Source: Gerris lacustris
Taxonomy: Eukaryota; Arthropoda; Insecta; Hemiptera; Gerridae
Assembly (NCBI GenBank): GCA_951217055.1
Contig: OX578276.1
Location: forward strand, 70,254,144-70,318,143
Length of the DNA: 64,000 bases
Direction: 5' to 3'
How positions within the stretch are numbered: the first letter of the stretch is position 1; each line of letters opens with the position of its first letter. Below, in pieces: positions 1-11,002 of the stretch. The notes beneath the pieces were generated by a model. That model saw nothing but the letters and a program-made list of their open reading frames with translations. It was not told where the DNA came from and made no database searches. Made by a program: the position numbers and the translations under genes.

Positions 1-1
1 T

Positions 2-1738
2 GAGTCATTTAAACAATCTATAATATTTCCGATACACAAAAAAGGTAACCCAAACGACGCTAATAATTATCGTGGAATTAGCTTTTTGGATGCAGTCTCA
101 AAGTTGTATACTGGATTACTTCTCTTAAGACTAGAAAAATGGATGTATGAAGAAAAAATAATATCAGAGTCTCAGGCGGGGTTCAGAAAAGGTTACAGTA
201 CAATAGATAACTTATATAATCTCACCGCCATTATTAAATTAACGACTAATAAAAAAAGAGGCAAGTTATATGCATTCTTTGTAGATCTAGCAGCAGCCTT
301 CGATAGCGTAGATAGAGCAGCTCTATGGCACAAAATGGCAAAAAATAAATTAAGTAACAAGTTTATAAAGGCAGTGATGGAGTTGTATGAAGGTACTAAG
401 TCAGGTGTGTGGGGACCGTCAGGAGGTGTGACTGAAAGTTTTGACACAAATATCGGCTTAAGACAAGGGTGTTTGTTATCACCAGCACTCTTTTCCATTT
501 TTATTAACGACCTGGATGAAGAACTGGGTGGAGGCTGTATAATTGCAAACAAATTAATAAGAATCTTGTTATATGCTGATGATGTTGTTATTTTAGCCAA
601 TAAGCCAAAGACACTCCAGCTAATGATCAATAGGTTGGAAAAATATTGCTCTGAGTGGAACCTTAAATTAAATCTGGGGAAATCTAAAATCATTATCTTT
701 AAAAACGGTGGAAAAATGGGAACAAATGAAAAATGGCTTTATGAAAACAAAGCAATTGATGTTGTCATTAGTTATAAATATCTAGGATTAAACTTATCTT
801 CCAAACTCAGCTTCGAAAACCATTTTATGGAGAAACTTTCAGCAGCTAAATTCGCTATAAACCATACGTGGAGAAATGTCGTTTCCCAAAGTGAAATACC
901 GTTGAACGCTAAGTATAAGTTGTTTGAAGCTGTAGCAAGAGCAATAATGGGCTATGGTGCACCAATCTGGGCTGGGAAATACTATGAAACGGTGGAGCGA
1001 TTACAGCACTACTTTTTGAAAAAAATGTTTTGGCTACCCAGAAATACACCTGGCTACTTTTTGCTCCTCGAAACTGGAAGAGATCCTCTGTTTATATTTT
1101 ATTTGCACCAACAAATTAATTACATTAAAAAAATTGTTGAAATGCCTGATGAGAGGCTCCCAAAAATTCTTACAAAACAGCTGGTTAAAGAAAAAGACTT
1201 TTGGATCAAGGATTGGAAAGATTTAGCAGAGAGATATAATTTTAATTTCAATACAAGTGAGGTAGAACAATGGCTTGGAGACATGAAATTAGCTCTGAGT
1301 GCTATGAACTCCTTTTTAGAAAATGTTAAGTCAGGCGTAAGAGCTGAACTACATTCAAGAGTTTCTCAATCAAAATTTCATGAAACATACAAGTATATTC
1401 AATTTGATATGAATAATACATATATTGACCAGACAAATCTGTGTTTTAAACAAATCACCTTGATTTTCAAAGCACGGGGGTCCGTGCTACCGCTCAAATA
1501 CAAGCCATGGATGAAGGACGACAGGGATATAATGTGTGATCTGTGTGGCTTAGGAGAAAAAGAAAGTATAGAACATTTTCTAGCATTTTGCCCGGCGTTG
1601 AAACAGTACAGAGAGCAATTCCTATTGAAGCCAATTTTAACTACAACCGAAATCAAAAGCTTTATCAATGGAGTTGACTGGTCAAATTTCTCAAAATATA
1701 TTTATGCTGCGTATAAATTTAGAGATAATTACAAATAG
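2..1738 (+). CDS. Non-LTR retrotransposon reverse transcriptase, 5' part outside window
   Basis: The frame is open from base 2, so the protein is cut by the window edge; the first residues already lie in the RT fingers (FPIHKKGNPNDANNYRGISF). RT blocks follow in order: QAGFRKGYST, FVDLAAAFDSVD (first catalytic Asp), GLRQGCLLSPALFSIFINDL, LLYADDVVILA (YADD catalytic pair) and SYKYLGLNL (thumb). The C-terminal part holds a CCHC cluster (CDLCGLGEKESIEHFLAFC), usual at the end of LINE ORF2. No stop or frameshift is visible in about 578 codons, so this copy is young or under-mutated. The product would copy element RNA at a nicked target. The endonuclease domain, normally N-terminal, lies outside the window. 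Clade is not assigned. Confidence 0.93.
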   Translation, partial: ESFKQSIIFPIHKKGNPNDANNYRGISFLDAVSKLYTGLLLLRLEKWMYEEKIISESQAGFRKGYSTIDNLYNLTAIIKLTTNKKRGKLYAFFVDLAAAFDSVDRAALWHKMAKNKLSNKFIKAVMELYEGTKSGVWGPSGGVTESFDTNIGLRQGCLLSPALFSIFINDLDEELGGGCIIANKLIRILLYADDVVILANKPKTLQLMINRLEKYCSEWNLKLNLGKSKIIIFKNGGKMGTNEKWLYENKAIDVVISYKYLGLNLSSKLSFENHFMEKLSAAKFAINHTWRNVVSQSEIPLNAKYKLFEAVARAIMGYGAPIWAGKYYETVERLQHYFLKKMFWLPRNTPGYFLLLETGRDPLFIFYLHQQINYIKKIVEMPDERLPKILTKQLVKEKDFWIKDWKDLAERYNFNFNTSEVEQWLGDMKLALSAMNSFLENVKSGVRAELHSRVSQSKFHETYKYIQFDMNNTYIDQTNLCFKQITLIFKARGSVLPLKYKPWMKDDRDIMCDLCGLGEKESIEHFLAFCPALKQYREQFLLKPILTTTEIKSFINGVDWSNFSKYIYAAYKFRDNYK

Positions 1739-2050
1739 TACAGTAAATAGAATTTTTATTTTTATTAATGTTAATTAAGAAACAACTGTCATGTGATGTC
1801 ATGTGAGAATTTAACACTCAAATAAAGGAAAAAAATATATAGATGTAAAAAAATAATCAAATAAGTACATTATATAGTATGTTTGTATTGTATATGTATG
1901 TATACATATGTATATATGTATGTATGTGAGTGTGTGTGTATGTATGTATATATATATATAAATAGGTAGGTATGTATGTGTGGATGTATATGGGATATGT
2001 ATGTATATGTAGTATTTATGTATATGTGTGTGTGCGTATAAGAATTAGTA

Positions 2051-2085
<35 letters not shown>

Positions 2086-2400
2086 GATAAGAGGTAAAAA
2101 TCTTTGATTATATTATAGAGGTATTTTTAAGTTTAAATTTTTTATAGGTAAATAAACACACCAATAATTATATTTAGTTTGGTATATTATTACATTATCT
2201 ATATTTGCTTGTTATTATTAGTTCATATTATCTATACGATGTTACTAGCAAAACTGTTATGTTAAACTTTGTAACAACTCCCAGCTCACGGCCAAGGCCA
2301 AGCTGTGCTATGTTTATTTAATTATTTTCTAATGTAATTTAAATATGTATTTATTCAATAAACATTTAATCTAAAAAAATCTAATCTAATCTCATCTCAA
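1739..2400 (+). mobile_element. 3' UTR and tail of the LINE at 2-1738
   Basis: After the stop at 1736-1738 comes an A+T-rich UTR with TATG/TG-type simple repeat (about 1880-2040) and a 32-nt A run (2052-2083). A second AATAAA-like signal lies near 2358 and the element seems to finish in a short AATCT-type tandem tail (about 2370-2400), after which a different LINE on the other strand begins. The internal A run could instead be an older poly(A) end; the tail assignment is inference. Confidence 0.55.
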
Positions 2401-3645
2401 GGATACACAAATAAATTTTCCCTGGAACTCTCAAAAGAGAGATGCCCGATGGTTAGAGCATTCCCTGTTATCTCCTTTCTTGTATATTGGGATAATGATT
2501 GCAAGTTCCCAGTCCTTAGGAATTTCTTTTTGTTTCCAGGCTAGCTGAAGTACTTTTAGCAGTAATTTGGGCCCATGAATTTGATCATTTCCGGTGTAAT
2601 ACCATCTGCTCCTGCTGCTTTCCCCAACTTGAGTTTGTTAACAGCCATCTGAAGGTCAGCTAGAGTGATGTTATTTTCTTCTTCCTCTCCGTCTGGGGCT
2701 AATGGTATAGTTTCCTGTTCATTAGTTTCTCTTAACATTTTTATCGCATTCTAAAAGTTCTTCTATGTATTGTCTCCATCTCTCCATTACTTCATTTTCC
2801 TTAATGAGAAGATTGCCGTTCTTAAACTTAGTGGGCATTCCTTTTCAGTGCGCATCTTTTTCAATATCCTATAAAAGAGTTTTTGGTTCTCTTTATGGGC
2901 CTTTTCTATTGCCTCTCCAAACTCCTTCCAACTGTTGGCCTTTGCAAGTCTCATAGCATTCTTCACAGAGGTCCTTTGTAAGTTGTAAGCATCGTAGTGT
3001 TCTCTTCTATTAGAGTTGAGATACTTTCCACAGACTTTTCTTTACCTTCACTAAAGCTTTCACTTCTTCCGACCACCAATGCGTGAGTTTCTTCTTCGCT
3101 CCTTGTGTGCTGACTCCACACACCTCTTCGGCCGCTTGCTTTACCACATACTTGAAATTCTCCCATGCCTCCTCTAACTCAGTGATATCTCTCCCTCTAT
3201 CTTTTTCCCCAAGTTATGCTACTAATTCGGCGACTTTGTCAGTAAAGTTTTTCCGCGTTTCTTCCTCCTTCAGTTTGTAGGCCTTGATCTTTGGTGTCTT
3301 ATTCTGAGCTCTATTCTTCTTCCCCTTTGTTGCTGTTGTTTTTTCTCTCTCCATCACGAAGTCCAATATGAGAAGATAGTGATCACTGCCTATTTCTGGT
3401 CCTCTTTTTACTCTGGCATCACGCACGAACTGCATAATTTCTGCTTTGACTATCACATAGTCGATGATAGATCGCTCTCCTCTTGCCGGCTCTTCTCTAG
3501 TGTACTTGTGTACTTCTTTGTGTGGAAATTTGGTGTTGGCAATGACGAGGGAGTTACATACACATAGTTCTAGGATTCTTTCTCCTTTGTTGTTGAGCAT
3601 ATCTTCCCCATATTTTACTAAGGCAGTTCTGGGTCTTCCCAACCA
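2401..3645 (-). pseudogene. Decayed RTE-like LINE: endonuclease plus start of RT
   Basis: Read on the minus strand, 3642 to 3214 encodes the C-terminal half of an APE-type endonuclease: KYGEDMLNNKGERILELC, then SIIDYVIV and GSDHYLL (the catalytic Asp-His region). A linker of about 250 codons follows in shifting frames, then the RT start: LKLGKAAGADGITPEMIKF (2556-2738), IPKDWELAIIIPIYKKGD and CSNHRASL (about 2440-2540), and VPGKI after a further shift near 2430. Several frameshifts make it non-functional. It stops at about 2401, exactly where the neighbouring LINE tail ends, so one probably interrupted the other. The spacing of motifs fits RTE-type LINEs; the clade call is tentative. Confidence 0.8.
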
Positions 3646-3647
3646 AG

Positions 3648-3673
3648 TTTTTTTTTTTTTTTTTTTTTTTTTT
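3648..3673. repeat. Poly(T) run of 26 nt
   Basis: A homopolymer directly upstream (minus-strand sense) of the endonuclease fragment. It may be the poly(A) tail of another minus-strand retroposon lying beyond 3673, or a microsatellite. Confidence 0.8.
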
Positions 3674-3794
3674 AAACCCTTGCCTACTTTATTTCCTCAT
3701 TCCATCATTAGAAGGTAAAAACTGATTTCTCTTCTCAATATTCCCATTTTACTCTCTCATGTACGTTGTTGTATTATAATTAGACAGAAAGTAT

Positions 3795-4016
3795 TGTGTT
3801 AGCACAAAAATTCGACTATAATGGATTTACACGTGTGGAGATGGCGCTAACCCCAAAACTCTAAAATAATTTTCTAAAATGGTTCCTACGATATTGTTTG
3901 AAAATATTATTATACCTGGGTACCGGTACGTTCAGGAACTTACTAAAAGGTTGTCCATTTAAATACAAATTAAACCTTAGAAGTTGTTTTCCCAGAAAAA
4001 TTTAGTTTGTGGGGTA
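3795..4016 (+). repeat. Dispersed repeat family A, internally deleted copy
   Basis: Contains the family start (AAATTCGACTATAATGGATT, compare 33820-33850), the block with CCCCAAAACTCT and the end block TTTTCCCAGAAAAATTTAGT (compare 34170-34190). The middle part with the TTGAAATTTGG core is missing. Other copies are at 21000-21514, 33811-34200 and 56118-56350 (reverse). Confidence 0.6.
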
Positions 4017-4378
4017 AATGATGAAAAAAATCCCTAGTTGAATACTTTATAAAAATGTTTAATACATAAATTAAAATAGGTATTATGGGATTTAAATTTT
4101 TTCATAAATATTTAGGAACGCAGCAGCGTTCCGCCCCGCCAAGTCAAAATTTCACAAAAGCTGCCAGTGTATATATACTGTAGGTGACAAACTAGGGTTT
4201 TTGAGGGTCTGCAGCGTGGAATACGTGCAAGCTACCTAAATAATATTTTAATATATTTGAAGGCCGTGTCCTATAGATCAAAATAAAATAAAATGTCGAA
4301 ATAGGTCAAGTAGAGAAAAATAGGTTTGAAAATGGTAGTTTTGATGACTTCTTATTTTTATTCTTATTCTTCCTTCAT

Positions 4379-4709
4379 TTTACGTTGATGCACCTACAGC
4401 CTAAACTACTGAACCGATTTTAATGAATGAGGGCTTTTTGGATTTGGCTAGGGCCCTAGTGCATTCCTAGATCAAAAAAAATGTTGATAACTCATTCCTA
4501 CGCTGAACTCGGAGCGAGAAACCAAGCTAGCGAACAGTCACTTTAACGTTGACGCACCTACAGCCTAAACTACTGAACGATTTTAATGAATTAGGGCCTT
4601 ATGTATTCTTCTAGGGCTCTAGTGCATCCCCCCCCCCCTTAGAACCCCTCAACTCATTCCTACGCTGAATGTGGAGTGAGAAACCAAGCTAGCGATTAGA
4701 GAACAGTCT
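4379..4709 (+). repeat. Tandem duplication, two units of about 165 bp
   Basis: Unit 1 (4379-4541) and unit 2 (4543-4709) both contain CACCTACAGCCTAAACTACT, then AACTCATTCCTACGCTGAA and GAGAAACCAAGCTAGCGA. Unit 2 has gained a C run (about 4628-4638). The motif CCTAAACTACTGAACCGATT links them to the larger repeat group described under the findings. Confidence 0.8.
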
Positions 4710-5180
4710 AAAATGGGTAGAAACCAAGTAAGCGTCATACGAAGTGGTGAGCCTGACAATTATATGGAGGTACACCAGTGTGTTGTGTAGTAGTTTCATG
4801 CTTGTCACATGACGTTTGAATTACTTATTTACGAGTTCATCTTTTAAACCTTTTGAACTTAGTATTAAAGGTTTTGTTCAACCCTACTCTCTTGAGTTCA
4901 AGGGGGTGTTATTTGTTTAATAATACATATTTCTGTTTTCTATGATTTTATTTTATTATTATTATTTATTATTTATTATTATTATTTTATTATTATTTTT
5001 TTTTTATGTTTTCTATGCTTCTACTATCAGAATGTTAAGTTCTTTCAATGTCATAGGTCTTTTAGTTCTCTAATCTCCTTAGACCTTGTCAAGCTCTTAA
5101 CTTCACTTCTATTTGACTCTAATGTGTGGGAATAATCAGTTTAGAGAGTCCTTCCTTAGGAATCGTACAAAAAGTCATGA

Positions 5181-5902
5181 AATCTGACCAAAAACCGCTT
5201 GTGTGGTAAAAAAACACCCCGCCAAGTCTGTGGTCCAAAAAAGTTGTGAAATCAACTTTCTGTCCCGCCAAGTGATGTTGGCACATTCTCCTGACCATCA
5301 CTGTCAACTTAGATACTTATCAGCTTCTTCTCCTTTGCGGTGTGCCTGCAGTACTACCCAAAGTTAACTGGTTGTATTCCACGCATCCTCTGCAAAGAAA
5401 GTAGTAGTTGCATGGGGTCATTCCTTGAAAGCTTAATTTGTATATTACTTTTTTCTGTTTTATTTGCTTTTTGATAATGGGAAAAGATTTACAGCAATGA
5501 TCATTGTGGCATCGAGAAGAAGAAGGCTCTTCTCGATGTCACTTTTAACAACACTGTTAAAAGGCTTTCCTCTCCAATATGCGCCTGCATATATTAGATC
5601 TAGTTGTCTAGAACTAAGACTATGAGGTGAAAAGCTATCTTTCCACACAAACCTCATGTGGCAAACGTGAAGGTGAAACAAGAAATTGTATTGGTGTTTG
5701 AAGAATATTAAAATTCCAGTTCCTGGAAATGGCAAGGCACACCGCCAAAGAGAAGAAGCTGATAAGTATCTAAGTTGACAGTGTTGGTTAGGAGAATGTG
5801 CCAACATCACTAGGCGGGACAGAAAGTTGATTTCACAACTTTTTTGGACCACAGATTTGGCGGGGTGTTTTTTTTACCACACAAGTGGTTTTTGATCAGA
5901 TT
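5181..5902. mobile_element. Fold-back element with about 165-bp terminal inverted repeats
   Basis: The arms are 5181-5345 and 5737-5902. They share, in inverse orientation, AATCTGA(C/T)CAAAAACC, GGTAAAAAAACACCCCGCCA, AAGTTGTGAAATCAACTTTC and TTAGATACTTATCAGCTTCT. The middle (5346-5736) shows no recognisable transposase; open frames across it are read through the arms and look fortuitous. No clear target duplication was found. Best described as a non-autonomous DNA transposon with long inverted repeats; superfamily unassigned. Confidence 0.82.
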
Positions 5903-7632
5903 GATATTATAATATGTACTTATTATTCACATAGAAAATAGTCATGTTACAATAAAGAGTATCTACCCCTCCCCCCGCCCTTTGCGGAGATTCGAGACCA
6001 TTTGCTGAGCCACCCCCCTCAAAAATGAATTCCTACGCCACTGTCAGTTCATCCTCCACTGATTGCCAGTGTGAAAATAACTTTTATTTAAAAAAGAAAA
6101 AAAATCCAAATAATTTTAGTCCAGTTTGTTTAATGAGTTCAAAAAGAATTACATAGTATGATTTATTATATAATACGAGTATATATAATCTTATAATCAA
6201 ATAAAATATAGTAAAAAAGTATATATTGTTGATTGGTTAATAAAATTTGAGTAAATTTTTATAGTACAAAATCAAAAAGTTGGCAATAAAAATCACTTGA
6301 TTTATTTGACTATGTTAGCTGTGGAGATTATTATGACAAGTTTTTTTTTGTCATCAAAAATATTTATGTTATAATGTTAAAAAAAATCTATAGGACAAAT
6401 TTACATTGTATTTTTAAAGGAAATTATTAATTAAAGGTATTTTGATGATCAAGTGCCTTTTATGTTAAAAACATACCTTCTTTAGCATCGGTGAAAAAAA
6501 CATATTTTATGTTAGAAAAAAAAGTCACCAGAAAGAAACCGTTTTTTACATCTCTAATTGCAATAAAGTATAACTCTTAAACTTACCTTTGCAATGTTTG
6601 GTGTATCTGAACCACTTATTTTTCTTTTCTTCCGAGTCACGAACTTATCCATGGTAATGTTATCTAAATACAGGAGCTACTCTACAAGGGGGGAAACAAT
6701 AACACTTCTCCAACTCTAGTTCTAGTAACTGAGAATTGGAAAGTATCAACTGTAAAAACATAAAAAAATAATTTTTTAGGATAGCGAGAATCAGTCAAAA
6801 GTAAAAAACACAATATTTTAGTTTACCGAGGTAAGGTTGTAAATGATTTTATTTTTCAGGATAAGTGTACAGTTGGGAGGTGTAGAGTAGGGGCAACAAG
6901 TCTCAAATACCACATGTTACAATGATATCATAAAGATGTCAGGAGACATTATCATAATATATTGGCCTTAAACTTTGTACATGTGGTATTTCTTGAAAAA
7001 GACCTTTGAAGGAATGTAGGGTAAACATAACAATTTATCTATTGAACAAATAGTAAGTGTAGGAAAAAACGCGAAAACATTTATGACGAGTGGGGGTCAG
7101 TGCGGCAGGCTGAGTTAAAAGTCATAAGTGTATACTCATTTTGCGACTAGCCTTTAGTTCAATCATGGTGCGGCATTACCAAGTTTTACTGAAAGAACGT
7201 TGCCAGATTTCGCACATCTACTTTAGCCCTTCTTCTTTGGCCCTAAAGCTATTGTTTTCTTACATATATACATAATAACTAATAAGGTAATTAAAGAATG
7301 ATGTGAATCTGATTAATCATTTTATTTCTACTGTATTTAAAAAACTCAAAAATAAATAACACTACTATGTTTAAAGACATTTTTTCTAGTTCATTTTTAG
7401 ACTAAATAGGGGGCTATAGCCCCCCCTTGGAACCGCCCCTTTGAGACTTCCAAGTTCGAAGTCTCTCTCAACCCCCCAAACAGATTAATTTATTAAAATA
7501 AGTATTAATTTAAAGATTATTGTAATTAATAGTCCACAGGCCACCATAAGAAGTGAGTCGCTGATTGATAAAGTTTTCTTACCTTATGGAATCGCTTATA
7601 AGTAAGTATTTGGTTGTTTAAGTTAATAAAGA
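5903..7632. other. A+T-rich stretch, no gene recognised
   Basis: Only short C-rich interruptions (about 5965-5985, 7420-7440) and long A/T runs. No open frame with recognisable content on either strand. Confidence 0.6.
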
Positions 7633-7668
7633 CTGAAGATGACCTTAGTCAGGGTCGAAACGTTTCAT
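7633..7668 (+). other. Hammerhead-like core motif
   Basis: CTGAAGA at 7633-7639 fits the CUGANGA core, GACC and GGTC (around 7641 and 7653) can pair as stem II, and GAAAC follows at 7657. One unpaired U follows the core and a 5' cleavage strand is not obvious, so activity is doubtful. Similar CTGAnGA...GAAAC motifs are known at the ends of Penelope-like retroelements. Confidence 0.3.
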
Positions 7669-9551
7669 CCAAGCAACATTTTTAAATGTCAATTTTTTCT
7701 TACACCTAAAATAATCCATCATTGCAATATTCATCATATAGTTTTTTTCTAACTCTTTAATCGGTAGGTATATTAAACCCATGAATCGGTGACATTTTTC
7801 TTGTTTTAGCGAATTTTCGAAGACAATTAAGCTATTGCAATGGCTTCAAAATTTTTGTATTCAACCGGTTAGTCGAAATACGCAAAAATACTTTACTTTT
7901 TATTTGTTTTACTGTACCGTTTTTGCTTTTCATAGGATTGGGCTGAATCTCATATGGTACTTATTACTATTTTATAGTAGTAATGTGTATGCCAAAGGAG
8001 AACCTTAAATTTATTACTGTACCCTGTCCATAAGGGGTACATAGCTGTGTACCTCTGTTTTAGAAATGGTACTTACTTCCTTACTGGCACACTATTTTAA
8101 CCAAGCTCAAAACCCGATTTGTTATTTTACAAGCGAGGTCTACTGTTCTCAGAACTACTAGTCTATAAAAAAATATTCATCAAATATCTTTCCTGGCTCC
8201 CTGATACTCGTCAAAACAAACAGATATTAATCCACATTATAAAACAGTCCAGTATACGAAGCCATGATTTAGTTATATTGTGGAACTAAATCGAAAAGTT
8301 TGGATATTTTGCATAGTTGTTCATTGACGTTTGTAAATGAATATATCAATGGTCATGGCATTCTGAGAGGCGAGTATGACCACCATTATAGAAAATAGGT
8401 CCAATTTTTCTGTTTATCCCAAATATTTGATTGGAATAAACAGATTGTTGGGCTAAGAGAAAGTAAAAAGTTGCATTGAATATGGAAGATTTACCTCAAA
8501 AAGTTAAACCATTAGAATTCTTACTAATTTACTATAAAACTATGTTTATTATTTTAGGTTTTATATAAGCTGGTTCTAATAAAAGAAAAATCAAAATTTC
8601 TGTAAATAATTTGTAAATACGTTCATTAAACTTTATAAATATAAGCAATGTATTTTAATTTGTACTTAATAAGGGAAAACAGTGAAATTTTTTGAGCTTC
8701 CGAGGTATCAAGAAAATCATTTGGACCATATTTGTGAGAAAAAAATTAAAACTATTTTCCAAGATTAAGGCCCCTCAGAACTTTCAGGACTTGATTTGTC
8801 AATTTCAAACATCAACAATCTATATCACAACTATGCCATATTTCAATACTTTCTGATTTAGTTCCATGATATTTCCTTTGCTAACTGAACTAAGATTGAC
8901 TATTTTTACTTTAAAACAAAGATTTTTGTCACGTTCTCTATGAATAAGTAGGATTTCCTTCCAATTACCGAGATTACCGAAGTTAATGGAAGTATTAAAA
9001 AAAAAAAAATTGTTTGTGGTGTGTAGAATGCGTATTTCACCGTAGAATCCAAATATGCTATCAAAAATATTTTCTGGGAGAGGGCCCCAGGACCCCCCCC
9101 CCCCCCCCCCCCCCGGTTCATGGGGTATATATATTCCATACTCCCCGGTGGACCCCCCAAACATTTTAAATCGGCACCCATGCAATTGAAAGATCATTTA
9201 GCACCCTGAGGACTACCTTTATTTCACTACCTTTTATTTATTTCCTCTCTTAAGATTTTTCAAACTACTCCTATGCTACCCCACCCTTACTATTTATAGA
9301 AAATTTGTACATGTTGGCCCCCCCTGAGTCAAAACCTGGCGCCCATGTTTATATTTAATATGGTGTTAAAAAAATTAATTCAGCAATAATTCATAATGAT
9401 CTGATGACTAGAACTGAAAATATTAATAATAAACGAAGTCGTGGTTGTACGGGTATAGGGAGTTGCTTATAGGAATGTAGTTCTGGACTCTGGTGATGTC
9501 ACGCATTCAAGGGGCTGGTCTCGCTTCCCGCATTTGGCCATCCTCTATACA
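7669..9551. other. No gene; C22 homopolymer at 9093-9114
   Basis: A+T-rich intergenic sequence. The C run of 22 nt at 9093-9114 lies in a GC-rich patch (GGGAGAGGGCCCCAGGA before it) that resembles the patch near 49640-49675, suggesting a dispersed repeat. Open frames here are read through the homopolymer and are not credible genes. Confidence 0.6.
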
Positions 9552-9599
9552 TTATCCTTGAAGGTTACCCACTTTAGGGTGGGTAACCTTCAAGGATAA
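9552..9599. repeat. Perfect 21-bp inverted repeat with 6-nt loop
   Basis: Arms 9552-9572 and 9579-9599 are exact reverse complements around TTTAGG. The downstream 300 bp repeats GGTAACCAAGTAA three more times (about 9594, 9664, 9880, plus the inverse near 9631), so the hairpin seems to be the end of a small element family. Confidence 0.85.
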
Positions 9600-9902
9600 C
9601 CAAGTAAAGAAGGTGGAATGTGGCAAAATTTTACTTGGTTACCACTGATATATTTTAAAAGTCGGTAACCAAGTAAATAAGGAGCTATACAGGCAATATT
9701 TTACTTTTTCACTGATAAAGTGTGTAAAATAAGTTATGTAATAACTTTTATGTTAAATCTACAGCTTTGGCTGATTTGAATTCAAAAAATGTATAGATTT
9801 GTAAGTGTATGAATGAAAAATAAATTTAATAAATGGATTATCTTATCTTACCTTTCCCACCAATATATTTTAAAATTGGGTAACCAAGTAACGAATGTGG
9901 TA

Positions 9903-10312
9903 TATTAAGTCCAAAGTATTTTGGAATAGGAATATCATAATTTTGTAATTGAAAGTGAAAATATCTATTAGCCTGACAATCAAATAAGACAAAGGAGCAT
10001 TTCTTAGAATGTATATTGAGACAAAGGAATATGGCAGTGACAATATATGTTAATATTATATATATGAGTTAGACAAAGAGATGTTTAGTTAAATTTATTT
10101 TGGGATGAAGGAATATCACACTATTGTAATTTAAAGTTGCAATATCCATTAGTATTATATTTAAGTTAGACAAAGGGATGTTTAGTCCAATGTATTTTGG
10201 AACAAAGGAATATCACACTTTTGTTCTTTATAGTTACAATATCCATTAGTATTATTTTTAAGTTAGACAAAGGGCCGTTTAGTCCAAAGTATTTTGGGAC
10301 GAAGGAACATAT
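9903..10312 (+). repeat. Minisatellite, about 97-bp period
   Basis: TTTAGTCCAA...GTATTTTGG...AAGGAATATCACA...ATATCCATTAGTATTAT recurs. The anchored starts are near 9905, 10083, 10181 and 10278, with a decayed unit near 10000. Adjacent spacings of 98 and 97 bp give the period. Confidence 0.8.
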
Positions 10313-10315
10313 TTT

Positions 10316-10786
10316 TTTTTACTTACATTATATAAAAGATGAAAGTTCTTGAGGTGTTGATTAAGATTAGCCATATATTTTTATACCTACGCACCTTGCG
10401 GTACTGCACCTTGTAGCATATACTGCTTTATATTTAGTATATGCTAAAGATGTTAAAGTGTATGCTTTTACGTAATTTTACTGAACTTTGAAGTTGAATT
10501 ATAATTAAAAATTATGGTAATAGTAATAAGATGTATCATCAGTATTTTGCCAAACCACGAATCTGAAAATATCCACTTCATGCAACTGCAGGTAGTGAAT
10601 TCTTTCAAAATCAAACAAATTTTAGAATTATTTGTGGTTTGGGAAAATTACCCATGACATTTAACAAATTTATGCAATTGTCATTATTTAAAACCTATAA
10701 GTTTTTAATAACAATTAACTGCTCAGATGCTGACTTCAGGAACTGTTGGTTCATTATCACAATTGTCATCAGTGGTGGCGCATGAC
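10316..10786. other. No gene recognised
   Basis: A+T-rich; no recognisable coding or structural feature. Confidence 0.6.
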
Positions 10787-11002
10787 CTATTTAACAGGGT
10801 GGGCTAGAGTAAACATTACTAGGGGGTGGGGTCCGAGGAAAAGGTGTCCTGTAACACCATAATCCTGCTGGATGAGTTCGAACAGATTACCCTTGAACTT
10901 TCCTGTTTGGACAGGATGGAATTCGGCAGTAAAAATGCCAGTGTATACAGGGAGTTTAAATTGGTGAATGGAGCCATCCGTAGACAAAGCACATCCTACT
11001 CC
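10787..11002 (-). pseudogene. Possible LINE RNase H fragment
   Basis: This GC-richer patch is open on the minus strand for 66 codons. It reads VGCALSTDGSIHQFKLPVYT followed by GIFTAEFHPV, which recalls the strand-2/strand-3 part of LINE-type RNase H domains (vGc...kLP...iFTAEl.Ai). The Glu of FTAE would be catalytic. The rest has no match that I can name and no other RNase H motif is found nearby. It could be another coding relic; the call is weak. Confidence 0.3.

Noticed and set aside
5460..5852. 130-codon minus-strand frame
   Set aside because: Nearly half lies in one arm of the fold-back element and the rest has no recognisable domain.
8820..9197. Minus-strand frames of 125 and 91 codons
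   Set aside because: Both are read through the C22/G22 homopolymer and encode poly-Gly; no family resemblance.
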